Source: Lindgomyces ingoldianus
Lineage: Eukaryota > Ascomycota > Dothideomycetes > Pleosporales > Lindgomycetaceae
Direction: 5' to 3'
Assembly: GCF_010093535.1 (NCBI RefSeq)
Contig: NW_022985216.1
Coordinates: 113,220 to 141,143 of the forward strand
DNA: 27,924 nt
Below, in pieces: positions 8,340-18,545 of this stretch; the stretch's first letter is position 1; each line of letters begins with the position of its first letter. The notes beneath the pieces were generated by a model. It searched no databases and was not told where the DNA came from. It was given only the letters and a program-made list of their open reading frames with translations. The translations under genes were made by a program, and so were the position numbers.

Positions 8340-10030
8340 AGTGTTAAAGTAAAATGCTAAAGAAGAATTAGATGCAACTAGTGCTTAAAGACTACTTAAA
8401 AAGCTAGCTAAAACTACTACTTTTAGTAATACTTAACTAAAGTTAACACTAACATAAAAAAAATAAAGTAAAAGATAAGTAAAAAAGATAATAAATTTTT
8501 TTATAAATTAGGCTTATTAAGCTATCTAGAAGGCCTTTAGAGACTAGAAGAGGTTAAAAGGGCTAGTATAAAACTAAGTAACACATAGTCTACCCCTGCA
8601 AATTAGACTTTAGCAGAAGTCTACGCCTAGCTATAAGAGTAGTAGGAAGTGTAAAAACTAGCTAAAATAATAAAAATTTCTTATTTATTTAAATTAAGTA
8701 ATATAAGTGCACTTAATAAGTTACTAACTAAAGTATTAAATATTATTATACTAAAACTTACTTAAAACTAAGTAAACCTACTGCGTTTTAAACTACTACA
8801 CTAATATAAAAAAAAATAGAGCAGACTATAACTAGTAGTGTAAACATAATAATAACTATTATTAAAAAAGTTTATTAAGCTTTACTTAAAAATTATAAAA
8901 AATCTCTTTTAGCCTATAATATGTTAATAAAATACTATAATTACTATAAAAGACATACTACACTTATTTAAAGCTTATTAACTTATTATAGTTACTAATA
9001 TAGTAAGATCTTAAAAATAAGATGCTTAATACATTAAGTACTTTAGTAGAATAAAAAAAAGTAGCTTATAATACTATAAAAAACTATAAATAATAACTTA
9101 ATTAGTTTTTAACTAAACTTTTAGCCTACCTTAAGCTCTTATAGACTAAAGTTAATAAAAAGAGCCTAAATAAAATAATAGTAGACTTTAGTAGTGTACT
9201 ATTTAATAAGATTAAGCATAATCTAATGTATATTCTATAAAGTAAGTAAAAAACGCTAGCTTAAGTAAAGAAGTAAAGTAATATATCCTACTACTACTTA
9301 TAAAAAAAAAAGAGCTAAAGTTAAAAAAAAAAGAAATATAAAAGCGTTTTATTTTACCTCTAGCTAATAAAAACTTAAAAAAGCTTAAAAAAATAAAAAA
9401 AGCCTTTAAGCTAAAAAAAAGCTAAAAAAAAAAAAGTAAAAATTTAATAAAATAAAAGTTACTTACTAAAATTATAAGTAGCTAGGTTATATTTCTCTAA
9501 ATTATTTTATAAATGACAAAAATAAGAATAAGTCTAATAAAAAAAAGTAAAAAAAAAAAGTAAAGCTAAAAAACATAAGCTTTTTTTAAGCCTATATTAC
9601 TTTAAAAAGTAATAAAAATAAAGCTTAAAAACTTTTAAAACTTATTATACTTAAAAAAGTTAACTTTATTATTAGTAATAGTAAGTATAAAGTTATTAAA
9701 AGACTTTTAAGCTATAGTAAATAAAAAAGCTTAATTAAACATCCTATCTACTATAATAGCTAAGAAGTAGAATCTTAAAATTAAGCCTCTACTAGGTGTC
9801 TTTTTAAAAGCACTTAATAAATTAGACTTTACTGTCTATAGCTTTATAGTTATAAACATAAAGATTATAAACTTCTAAAAAAAGGTTTAGACTTATAAAG
9901 TGCTACTTATAGTAATAAACTTAAAAAAAACTTTTAATATATTTAAGTTTACTTTAAATTAATTAGTTTAATTTAAAGCTAAACTTTTATATAAAACATA
10001 TATTATTTAAAGGTGTAAAGAACTATAGTG
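8340..10030 (+). pseudogene. Element III: decayed gag/protease region
   Basis: Between the putative LTR and the RT the plus strand reads as Lys/Leu/Asn-rich text with frequent TAA/TAG. This is expected for gag and protease after C-to-T and G-to-A saturation. A helical gag-like block is suggested around 8880-9260. I could not identify a surviving zinc knuckle or an aspartic protease DTG motif. The assignment rests mainly on order (LTR, then this, then RT) and strand. A-runs are extreme here (9300-9560). Confidence 0.5.
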
Positions 10031-10039
10031 TGCTAAAGT

Positions 10040-10559
10040 ATACTAAGGTAGCCTTAAAAGACGTAGTAGAGTTTAAGTAAACTATATAAAGTTCTAATGT
10101 AGATGTCTATGTCTATAGTATACTATCTAATAACACTAAAAAAATTTTACCACTTATAAAGCTTAAGTTAAAACTAAAGTATAAAGAATATATAAACATA
10201 GTTAAGTCTAATAAAATGTTAAAAGTACTACTACATAGCCTACAAAATCTAGCTATTTAGCTAGAGAAAAGAACAAAGCTTTCTTACTAGCTGCTATATA
10301 ACTTATTAGAGTATAAGTTACAGCATTTTTATAAACATATTAATAATTATTTATAAAAAAAAGTAAAATTAAAAGTCTAAGTTTTTTATAAAAGCTTTAA
10401 TTTTATTTATAAAAAAAATAAAAAGTTAAAGCTTTATATAAATTATAAAAGCTTAAACTAAATTATAATAAAAAATTATTACTTACTACTACTTATCTTA
10501 GAATCTTTTAAAAGACTTAAGAAAGTAAAGTAGTATATAAAGCTAAATATCTATAATAC
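10040..10559 (+). pseudogene. Element III: decayed gypsy RT, N-terminal half
   Basis: The frame gives KEYIN-like text, then LLYNLLEYKLQHFYKHINNYL (about 10290-10350), matching the gypsy finger motif LYxLSxxELxxLRxYLxxxL. It then gives LYINYKSLNQIIIKNYYLLLL (10435-10495), corresponding to the VDYRxLNxxTxKNRYPLP block. It ends just inside the LDxxDAY motif at 10559. Here element IV is inserted. The RT continues in register at 21198, after the duplicated AATAC. The enzyme would copy element RNA into DNA. Multiple stops make this copy inactive. Confidence 0.88.
10555..10559. repeat. Target duplication AATAC, left copy (element IV)
   Basis: AATAC here is repeated at 21198-21202, immediately outside the two LTRs of element IV. 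Both copies lie in the RT frame of element III, which continues across. Confidence 0.92.
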
Positions 10560-11499
10560 TGTTACAGTCTACAGTTGGACCAGCGTAACTCCACCGGCAG
10601 TGCTCCACAATCTAGCTGGATTGGGGCAGGGCTCGCTTGTGAACCAGTCGGAGGACGCGGAGGCAACACAGATGCCCGCAGTGATGGAAGAATGCGCCGT
10701 CTAATAGGAAGACAGGCCACAAGTCTAGGGAGCCTAAGGGAGCTTATAGGAGTGTCAGATATGCGCACCTACTGTCAAGACAGGAGGAACGTTTGACGAA
10801 AGCTGCTACATAGTACGAGCAATAAGCTCGAACAGTATGTTGCTGCAAATTGCTGCATTTTGCAGCATGTTACAGCATTTTGCAGCAAATTGCAGCATGT
10901 TGCAAGCTGGTCGCGCATAGGGCTAGTGCGCGAGGGACTCGGATCGGCAGAACAAAAAGCCGAGAAACACGAGTAGAGCAGAAAAAGGATCAATAAATCA
11001 ACACAATCAATACAATCAATCAATCATCCCATACATCATATCCAAACCCATCATTCATCTCAGGAAGCCTAGAAACAGTGCTTCAATCTGACAAGAAGCT
11101 CCCCTTAGCAGGCTCCTATAAACTCCTATTAGCTCCCCTTAGCACCTCTAGCACATGTATATAGTCCCTGCATTAAACAACTTTTAAAAGGTGTGTTTAA
11201 CATTTAGTTTATTTTTTATATAAATTAAGTAGCATTTAGCTTTTTAAAGAGCTATAATACTATTTATATATCTTACACTATATATACCTCTAACTTTGTC
11301 TAATAGGACTATTTAACCTAGCCTTTCTACTGCTATAATAAGAGTAAACTATAATCTAGTTACTCTACTCCCCTCTAATAGCCAATTAGCCTGTACGTAG
11401 AACTGTACACCCTACTAGATTAGCCTCTACTATCTGCTCTACTTCTCCCCTAGGAACATTATAAGACCTAAGTGCTTTTATAAAGCAAAGATTATAACA
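10560..11499 (+). mobile_element. 5' LTR of element IV (interrupted by solo LTR A)
   Basis: The parts 10560-10752 and 11099-11499 align with the 3' LTR at 20604-21197, apart from the insertion plus its 5-bp duplication at 10753-11098. Differences are transitions. The left part (10560-10752) keeps CCA, TGG and CG where the 3' LTR reads CTA, TAG and TA/TG. The right part near 11400-11499 is the mutated one and the 3' LTR is preserved there. Short open frames on both strands here only reflect the lack of RIP stops. Confidence 0.93.
10753..11093 (+). mobile_element. Solo LTR, family A, complete (341 bp)
   Basis: The unit runs TGTCAG...CTGACA with perfect 6-bp inverted ends. The flanks are AGGAG (10748-10752) and AGAAG (11094-11098), a 5-bp target duplication with one G/A difference. 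The empty site survives in the 3' LTR of element IV at about 20790, reading CTTATAGGAGCTTC. It contains a 10-bp tandem array of six units (10840-10899). It is among the least mutated sequences in the window. No internal region is attached, so it is a solo LTR, and its strand is given only relative to the other copies. Confidence 0.95.
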
Positions 11500-11519
11500 T
11501 TAAATACTACCTCTTTAAA

Positions 11520-12640
11520 AAGTATAAATACCTTTTAACATAATTTAGATTCTAACATAGCCTACATAGCGCTATTAGAATCTATAGAAGTTTCTACCTA
11601 AAGTAAAGCTATCTTAGTAGAATAAATTAACACTATCTAGGATAATATAAAAGAACTCTAATAAATTAGTAAAGAAATAGGTAAACTGCTAAACTTTTAA
11701 TAAAAAGTTATAAACTTTTACTAAAAAGTAATAGATTTATAAAATCCTTTAAAGCCTATAAGCTTTTAAAGGGCTACTAATTACACTTATTAAATACATA
11801 AACTATAAGTAGAGCTAGTAAAAATATAGAACATCTTAACTAAAAAAGCAAGCAACATAGCTAAAAAGACTTTAAGGCTAGCCTTTTTAAAGCCTTTTAA
11901 AGGATTGTTAAAAGACCTTTACTTATTTTTTATAAAATGTTACTTTTACATGTAATATAACAAAGAAGCATTTTAGACTAATGCAGAAATAATATCCTAA
12001 ATAGAACTACACCTAGAAGGCTTCCCTGCAATTTAGTTCTAACTATATGTAAACAACTAGATAAACTTTAGAGCTAATAGTGTACTACTTAACCCTAAAA
12101 CTAAAAAGGTATTTAGTAGTGTTAATAATTTTAAAGCAGCTCTAACAGCTATTTATAAAACTTTAGATAAAAAAAGAATTACAGCTAACAGACTAGACAC
12201 TATAAAGTAAGGTAATAGTCTAGTTTAGAACTACACAGCACACTTTAAGAAATAATTAGCTATCTGTAGATAAAGTAATTAAAAAACTCTATGTTGCATA
12301 TTCTACAACAGACTAAATAATAAAGTAAAAGATAAATTTATATATATAAACAAGCTAACTACTCTAGATAACTATATTATAAAAGTAATAACTTATAATA
12401 ACTACTATAAAGAGTGTAAAAAAGAAAAAAAATTAAAAAAACTCTCTAAAAGCTAGAGTTTGTTCTAAAAAAAAAGAGCTTTTATAATATAACAAAAAAC
12501 TAATAGACCTTAGTTATATAAAGCATACATAGAGCCTTCTTTTTAAGAAGAACTAAGTTCTAGAACGCAACAAGCTGCCTCTAATAAAGGAATAATAAAA
12601 GTAGTTAAAGAATAAAGCCTGCCTAAACTATAGAAAAGTA
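11520..12640 (+). pseudogene. Element IV: decayed Gag
   Basis: The plus frame contains a long helical, Gln/Lys/Leu-rich N-terminus (about 11570-11880). A recognisable retrotransposon gag core follows around 12129-12250, where FKAALTAIYKTLDKK leads to RLDTIK, a QNYTAHFKK block and then IFYNRLNNKVKDKF (about 12300-12335). Gag forms the particle that packages element RNA. A Cys-rich patch after 12690 may be the remains of a zinc knuckle but is too damaged to call. Stops are of RIP type. Confidence 0.7.
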
Positions 12641-14500
12641 AAACATTTTTACTAAAATTACCTAGACTTCTAGAAAGAGGAGAATAAAAATACTACTATA
12701 ATAATAAAAGCTATTACTGCTAAATACAGCCTTACAGACAAAGAAATATTAAAAAGATTAGATAATAAACTTTACTAGTAATATAAAAAAAACTATTCTT
12801 TAAACAGCTACTTTAAAGCGTATTAAAAGGTAGCTATTTAAGATTTTAGTAGTTTAGATACAGTATTGCAGGACCTTATAATTTTTAAAAAATATAAAAA
12901 AGAAACTTAGATCTAAGAATACATTATAAATGTTTAAAAAGAAGAAAAATGGTTTTCTTTTTAAAACTAAACTTCTAGTACTTTAGTAAAAGAACTCTCT
13001 AGACAGTTCTAAAAATGTAAATGCTAGAAGTGTAGTTTATAACATAACTACCTAAGCTATTGCATAGTTATGCTTTACTAAATAAATATTAGTAATAACT
13101 ACTTTACATTTAACATTATATAGTAGATAGCTAAAGTTAAATATAACATTATAAATAATAAAGAATAATAGCAGTTCTTTACTAGGATCTAAGATTAGAA
13201 ACTAGAAGAATTAGGTAGACCTACTAGGTTTAAAGTTCTAAAGCTAGTACCTAGAAAACCTAAAACTCTACTCCTAAGCTTTATAATTAGTAGGAAGGCT
13301 TTAGTAATATAGCAGAGCTACAGCTAGTGTGTACTTTATAGAAACACTACCTATAGCACTAATAATTACTAATAGAAAGAGCACCTTGTACAGATAGTAC
13401 AAACGCAGGAATACTTTTAGTAGACTTAAAAAAGTCCCCTTAATACCTTACATAGACCTAATAATTATCTATACTCTTAGTACTAGTGCACACAACACTA
13501 CTGTGTTAGGCATTAGAACAACAAACATTAAGCAGGATAGTAGCCTACATAAGAAAAGAACTATAATAGATGCCTATAGCAAGAAATAGCCTTAGCCTAT
13601 AAAACTACTAACTGTTACACCTGTTAGACTGCCCCTCTTTATAAATAAAAAGAATAGGTAAGGTGTAAGAAATAAAACAACTATAAGTTCTACTACTTTT
13701 AGTAAAAGGTAGTAAAAAAGGAAGACTATTCAATGTTATATTACCTAGTTAAAGATTATAAGTGTAAAGTAGCTAACAGCTATAACTAAGAACACTAAAT
13801 TTATAAAAAAAAAAGAATAAGTTTAATAATAATTTATAAGACATTAATCTCTACTCTCTTTTAAATAAAGAAGTTCTTTATAACATATTAGCTTTAGTTG
13901 TAGTAAGATAAGAGATAAGACATAGTCTAATAACTACCTTTATGTATAAAAGATAGCTAGGACTAGCCTTTATAGATAGTAGATGCACTTTTACTGTAAT
14001 AAAGAAAGACTAGGTAGATAAATAAAGCATTCTATTCTACATAAAAAAAAACCTGTTTAAGGTAACCCTTACTAACACATTCTTAATTAAGTATAGTAAG
14101 AGATAGATTAACTTAAAAACATATAAAAAAAACTTTAAAACTTTAAATATAAAAGATTAAAGGTCTATAAACATACTCTTATTAGAAGGCAAGTATAACA
14201 TAATTTTAAGCTATAACTAGCTTAAAACACATAACCCTGCAATTAACTAGAGAATAATAATAGTAAAGACTTTAAAAAACTATATGCGCATAACCTAGTT
14301 AGCATGCTATAATAATTAATGCCTAGCCTATAAATAAGCAAAGCAGGGCAGCAGTTACTACCTTGAGAAAAGAAAACTCTAAAAATTCCCCTGCTAAAAT
14401 CTAAAAGCTTAGGCAGTAAGGATAATAAAAAAAGAACTTAAAAAAGTCTTTTATAAAGAAATTAAAACTAACTAAGATGTAGACTAGATTAGAATCTTTA
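12640..14500 (+). pseudogene. Element IV: decayed gag end, linker and protease region
   Basis: Plus-strand reading frames continue between Gag and RT with frequent TAG/TAA. Position predicts the nucleocapsid end and the aspartic protease, probably around 13850-14250, where hydrophobic blocks alternate. I cannot point to a surviving DTG/DSG active site. Nothing in this stretch matches another repeat in the window. Assignment is by order only. Confidence 0.45.
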
Positions 14501-14569
14501 AAATCTAAAAAAAAGCAGCATTCTTGCTAAATATAAGGATTATAAGGACATGTTTAAAACACTAGAAGA

Positions 14570-15470
14570 CCTAAAAGAATTGCTACTACATTAGCCTTAA
14601 GACTATGCTATTAACTTAATAGAAAACTATAACTTAAAAACTTATAAGCTTTGCCCCCTAATAAAGGCACAGAAAAAGGCCTTATAAGAATATGTTAACT
14701 AAATATTAGCCTAAGGCTATATTAAAGAAAGCTATAGCCTAGTTGCCTTAGCAGTAGTTTTTGTAAAAAAGAAAGAAGAAAAAATCTGCGTTTACTAGGA
14801 CTATAGAACCTTAAATAATAACATAGTCTAAGATTAATTCTTTTTACTAATTATACAAGACATTATAAACTAATTAAAAGAAACTTAGTACTTTATAAAG
14901 TTTAACATACAAAACAGATTTAATAAAATTAAAATAAAAAAGAGAAATAAGTAGCTTATAGCATTTAAAACTTTATAAGAACTTTATAAATTATTAGTAA
15001 TGCTGTTTAGCTTAATAAACACTCTAGTAATGTTTTAGTAGATTATTAACATAGCTTTTAACTTATATTTTAATGTCTTTACTCTAGTATACCTAGACAA
15101 TGTCCTTGTCTATTTAAAAGAAAGCCTAGAAGACTATGTATAGAAGGTGCAAAAGGTTTTAGAGTAGCTAAGAAAGTATAGACTCTACCTGCAGCTCTCT
15201 AAATGTAAATTTTACATTACTAAAACAGAATATTTAGAATTTATAATTAATAAAAAGGAAATAAAGATTAACTTAGCTAAAATATAAAAGGTACTTAAAT
15301 AGCTAGAACCTATAATAGTTAAAGAAGTTAAAAGATTCTTTAGACTATTAAGATATATTAGACAAATAATTAAGAACTACTTAAAAATTACTATACCCTT
15401 AACAAACGCTACTACTAAAAAGTAGGTAATAGTAAAGTTTATCTAAACTATATAAATAAATAAAGTGTTT
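14570..15470 (+). pseudogene. Element IV: decayed gypsy reverse transcriptase
   Basis: Readable blocks in order are: a DYAINLIENYNL-like RPYDHxIDL motif (14601-14636), a KALxEYVN finger motif, VVFVKKKEEKICVY (about 14755-14800, the VxFVKKKDGxxRxCVDY block), and the active site YLDN at 15090-15101 (YLDD with the last Asp changed). Next come QLSKCKFYITKTEYLEFI (about 15195-15245) and a RFFRLLRYIRQIIKNYL thumb motif (about 15335-15385). This is an unambiguous Ty3/gypsy RT. Stops at former Gln/Trp codons make it inactive. Confidence 0.92.
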
Positions 15471-15499
15471 ATAGCGCTAAAAAAGCTATAATAGCTAAA

Positions 15500-15950
15500 C
15501 TAGTGTTAAGAATGTATAACCTACAGCTAGATACTAAGATCTACACAGATGCATCCTTAGGAGCTAGCAGAGCTGTGTTTTACTAAAAATAAGAAAAAAA
15601 ATAATAGCACCTAGTAGCATACTACTCTACTAAGTTTTTAGAACCTAAAGTAGGATACAGTATACTTAATAAAGAGCTAAAAGCTATACTAAACGCAGTA
15701 AGAGTATAGGCTACAAAGCTATATAAGATAGCAAAACTCTTCTACATTATAACAGACTATGTAAACCTAGTTATATTTCTAACTATAAAAAAACTATTAC
15801 TAATGCACATAAGATAGGTAATAGATCTTATATAGTTTAACTGCATTATTAAATACATTCTAGGAACATAGAACTAGCAAGCTAACGCTCTTAGCTAGAG
15901 GCTAAATTACTTAATAAAAAAATAAAAAAACTAAGAAGTTTACTCTTTTT
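15500..15950 (+). pseudogene. Element IV: decayed RNase H
   Basis: The frame shows IYTDASLGASRAVFY (about 15541-15585, the first Asp region), a HLVAYYSTKFLEPKVGYSI block (about 15610-15665), NKELKAILNAV (15668-15700) and IITDYVNLVIF (about 15746-15780, where the TDHKNL His is now Tyr). It ends ILGTxNxQANALS (about 15850-15895). These are the standard gypsy RNase H motifs in order, immediately after RT and before integrase. Confidence 0.9.
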
Positions 15951-16029
15951 AAAAAAACTAATAAAAGATAGATCTATAATAGGCCCTAACTTATAAAAGA
16001 ACTCTGCATGCTTGCATTAAATAAGCAGG

Positions 16030-16216
16030 GATAAAAAAATTTAATCTAAGAATATTACAAATCCCTAATGTTTAGGCACCTAAGAATAGGCACCCTCTAA
16101 AAAAAATTAAAAGCTGCTATACTATAATAAATACTAAAAGTAAAGCAACTATGCACTAAAGTGCTTAGAGAATGCAACACCTGTAATAGAAATAACTTAT
16201 AAAGGCATAAAACTTA
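16030..16216 (+). pseudogene. Element IV: integrase zinc-finger part, before the insert
   Basis: The frame gives LKAAILxxILKVKQLCTKVLRECNTCNRN, with the two Cys of the HHCC zinc finger intact as ECNTC (about 16167-16181). It continues to RHKT at about 16203-16214. In the family a short linker to the catalytic core should follow. Instead the sequence leaves the family near 16217, and the linker resumes at 18820. Joining 16216 to 18820 restores both frame and linker length. Confidence 0.82.
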
Positions 16217-16450
16217 AAATACTACGACAGTTTATAAATAATCTGTAAAAGCAAAGCTTGCTTAGAGCAATAGTTAGCGCATTAAGGTAGGTTATTTAGG
16301 TTAAAGAATAGTTACAGCATAATGCTTAGCAAAGTAGTATTAGACAGGTAATAGACGTATAACAACAACATTTAACTATAGCATGTAACTAATTATAGCC
16401 TGTAACTAAGCGTAGCTAATACTAATCTCTAACACACTAATGTAGCTAAT
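16217..16450. other. Left part of the insert, no gene seen
   Basis: The stretch includes GCAAAGCTTGCT near 16250, faintly similar to the right-end palindrome, and duplicated TGTAACTAA words (16383-16402). Decayed units of the 30-bp minisatellite (CTAATCTCTAACACACTAATG) begin at about 16420. There is no open frame or known motif. Confidence 0.5.
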
Positions 16451-16678
16451 TGTTTGCAGTAGTAACACTTAGATGCGTTGTTACTATTGTTATACAATAG
16501 TTAGATGTGTTGTCACACAATAGTTAGATGCGTTAGCACTATAGTTGTATGCATCTTACTATAGCCTGTTGCCAACACTTACCTACTTATTTTGCATATA
16601 TATAGACTCCTACAAAGGATTCCTCTAGCAATACACTTAATCTAGTTCCTTATGCCTCTAGTGTCTTACATAGCTTCA
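16451..16678 (+). mobile_element. Family C LTR-like copy inside the insert
   Basis: The unit begins TGTTTGCAGTAGTAACAC and ends near CATAGCTTCA. It is the reverse-complement relative of 7490-7708, including the TATA-like GCATATATATAGAC box (16593-16606) and repeated TTAGATGYGTT words. It lies within the minisatellite: CTAACACACTAATG stands on the left and CTAATCCCTAACACACTAAT on the right. Flanks CTAAT and TAATA give no clean 5-bp duplication, and a register shift in the repeat may explain this. Confidence 0.75.
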
Positions 16679-17276
16679 TAATAATACTAATCCCTAACAC
16701 ACTAATATAGCTTAAAAAAAAAAACTTAAATAATAGCTAGCTAATTCTTAGCTTTAATTAGGTTAGTAAAATTTCTTTTTTAAAAACTTAAAGTTTATAT
16801 AAATTTAAGATTAGTTATTTAGAAATTAGTTAATTATTAGCTATAATTAAAAAAACAGGTTCTAGCTCTAGCTCTTAACGCGTTTCTGCTTTTATAATAG
16901 TCTTCCTCTTCTTTGCACCTTGCAGTCTCTAGCGTTGCGCCTGTTCCTTTTGCTGCCTAATACTGCTATGTTACGCCTAATACTGCTACCTAATATCTTT
17001 AATTTAATTGTTATAGTATTAAAGCCCTAGTTGTAGAGCTGCAGCTTGTGTAGTTTATTGCCTCTACAGGAATTTCTTAGAGTTCTAGAGAGCTCTAGCG
17101 CTGCCTCTGCCTCTGCCTCTCGATCGCTGCAAAGATTAATGTAGTACATGTAATACCTTAATAAGCTGTTTTACTTGCATAACTGCTAGTTTAGCTTCTT
17201 TAACTACTGTTTAAATATAATAGGCTAATGTCTAAAGTTGTTAGTAAGAGATTACCTAGTAGTGTTAAGAAATGCA
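16679..17276. other. Insert body with one GC-richer patch, function unknown
   Basis: The first 35 bp return to the decayed minisatellite. A patch at about 16860-17130 is richer in CTG/CAG and CG (for example ACGCGTTTCTGC, and three CTCTGCC copies at 17102-17119). Two copies of TACGCCTAATACTGCTA-like text lie near 16960-16995. The minus strand of the patch could be a captured, decayed exon rich in Arg/Glu/Ala, but no motif is recognisable. I do not call a gene. Confidence 0.35.
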
Positions 17277-17280
17277 TAAA

Positions 17281-17475
17281 GTAAATTACAGTAAATTGTA
17301 GTAAACTACAGCAAATTGCAGTAAACAACAGCAAATTGCAGCAAACTATAGCAAATTGCACTAAACTATAGTAAATTGCACTAAACTATAGCAAATTACA
17401 GTAAACTACAGCAAATTGCAGCAACCTATAGCAAATTGCAGCAAACTACAGTAGATTATAGTAGCAGGCAGCAAT
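17281..17475. repeat. Degenerate 10-bp tandem array, about 19 units
   Basis: Units alternate GCAAATTGCA and GCAAACTACA with RIP-type variants (GTAAATTACA, CTAAACTATA). The period is exactly 10 bp for about 190 bp. The motif is a rotation of the TTGCAGCAAA unit found inside LTR A, yet this array lies 470 bp upstream of that LTR and has no LTR flanks. Confidence 0.88.
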
Positions 17476-17950
17476 CTCTAGTAGATATTAGTTGTGTTGC
17501 AAGTAGCTCTACATATAGAGAGGGTTCTAGGGGGGTAATGCCTCTAGAAAAAAAGCCTTAAAAAGGGCAGCAATAATAGTGCATAAGCTAGTGTTAGCGT
17601 AATAGAAAATTACTAAGCTTTAAGCAGCTAATAAAGCAGCTATATTTAGAAAGGCCTGCGCTTAACAGCTCTAAAGGAGGTTAGGGCGCGCAGTGACAGG
17701 AAGAAGGCAAAGAAGCAGGTGCAAGCTAAAGTAGGTAAGCAATTCTAAAGGCGCTGCGGACAGCGCAATTAGACTAGGCATAACGCGCAAACGTGTAAGC
17801 AAGAAGTAGAAGTAGTATCTAAATAATATTCTAGGCTGTACTGTACTATATAGTGCTAGAGCGGGTTGTTATAGGCCATAATAAAGTTTGTTGTGGTGTG
17901 GTCTTGGCAAAAGTGAGCAACTCAGGTGTGTGAGCAGTTCCCAATCCCTG
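17476..17950. other. Insert body between the 10-bp array and LTR A
   Basis: The stretch is mixed AT-rich and GC-richer sequence (AGGGCGCGCAGTGACAGG near 17684, GGCGCTGCGGACAGCGC near 17750). GGCGCTGCGGACAGCGC holds a small inverted repeat (GCGCTG/CAGCGC). The last bases, CCAATCCCTG, are minisatellite sequence into which LTR A inserted. Short frames on both strands have no recognisable motif. Confidence 0.4.
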
Positions 17951-18410
17951 TGTCAGATATGCGCACCTACTGTCAAGACAGGAGGAACGCTTAACGAAAG
18001 CTGCTACATAGTACGAGCAATAAGCTCGAACAGTATGTTGCTGCAAATTGCAGCATGTTGCAGCAAATTGCAGCATTTTGCAACATTTTGCAGCATGTTG
18101 CAGCAAATTGCAGCAAATTGCAGCATGTTGCAGCATTTTGCAACAAATTGCAGCATGTTGCAGCATTTTGCAACAACTTGCAGCATGTTACAGCATTTTG
18201 CAACAAATTGCAGCATGTTGCAGCTGGTCGCGCATAGGGCTAGTGCGCGAGGGACTCGGACCGGAAAAACAAAGCTGAGCAACACAAGCAGAGCAGACAA
18301 AAAGAAAAAGAAACATTAATTAATTAATACAATAAATCATCATCCTATACATTATATCTAAAACCTATTATTTATCTCAGGAAGCCTAGAAACAGTGCCT
18401 TAATCTAACA
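17951..18410 (+). mobile_element. Solo LTR, family A, long allele (460 bp)
   Basis: The unit starts TGTCAG and ends CTAACA (one G/A change from CTGACA). The flanks CCCTG (17946-17950) and CCCTA (18411-18415) are a 5-bp duplication of minisatellite sequence, differing by one G/A. The first 90 bp match the copy at 10753 closely. The excess length of 119 bp is accounted for by the tandem array, which has 18 units of 10 bp (18038-18217) against six in the other copy. Overlapping open frames on both strands through this LTR encode only repeated MLQ/CNLLQHAA-like peptides from the array. They are not genes. Confidence 0.94.
18038..18217. repeat. 10-bp tandem array inside LTR A, 18 units
   Basis: Units are TTGCAGCATG, TTGCAGCAAA, TTGCAGCATT and TTGCAACATT. 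The period equals about one helical turn. The same array has six units at 10840-10899, and at least three lie at the window start (1-30). Because the unit has no stop in any frame on either strand, it creates spurious reading frames in all directions. Confidence 0.95.
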
Positions 18411-18545
18411 CCCTAACACACTAATGCCAATCCCTGACACACTAATGCGGCTGATGCTAATCCCCGACACACCGATGCGGCTGATGCCAATCCTCGACAC
18501 ACCGATGTGGCTGATGCCAATCCCCGACACACCGATGTGGCTAGA
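18411..18545. repeat. 30-bp minisatellite, about 4.5 units
   Basis: The unit reads CCAATCCCCGACACACC followed by GATGYGGCTGATG. Four near-complete tandem units are visible, from about 18426 to 18545. Decayed pieces lie at about 16420-16450 and 16684-16710, split by the LTR C copy, and at 17941-17950. The units at 18450-18540 keep CG dinucleotides, so this piece is lightly mutated. Confidence 0.88.

Noticed and set aside
10562..11023. Open frames on both strands in the 5' LTR of element IV and the solo LTR A
   Set aside because: They exist because these LTR segments escaped RIP and so lack TAA/TAG. The homologous 3' LTR is full of stops, and the frames end at LTR features.
17281..17475. Possible CRISPR array because of regular repeats
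   Set aside because: The period is 10 bp with no spacers, and the setting is a fungal genome. It is a simple tandem repeat.
17846..18319. Cluster of overlapping open frames on both strands (60-143 codons) rich in MLQHAA/CNLLQ peptides
   Set aside because: They run through the 10-bp VNTR of LTR A, whose unit has no stop codon in any frame. Peptides are simple 10-residue repeats with no family match, and both strands are equally open.
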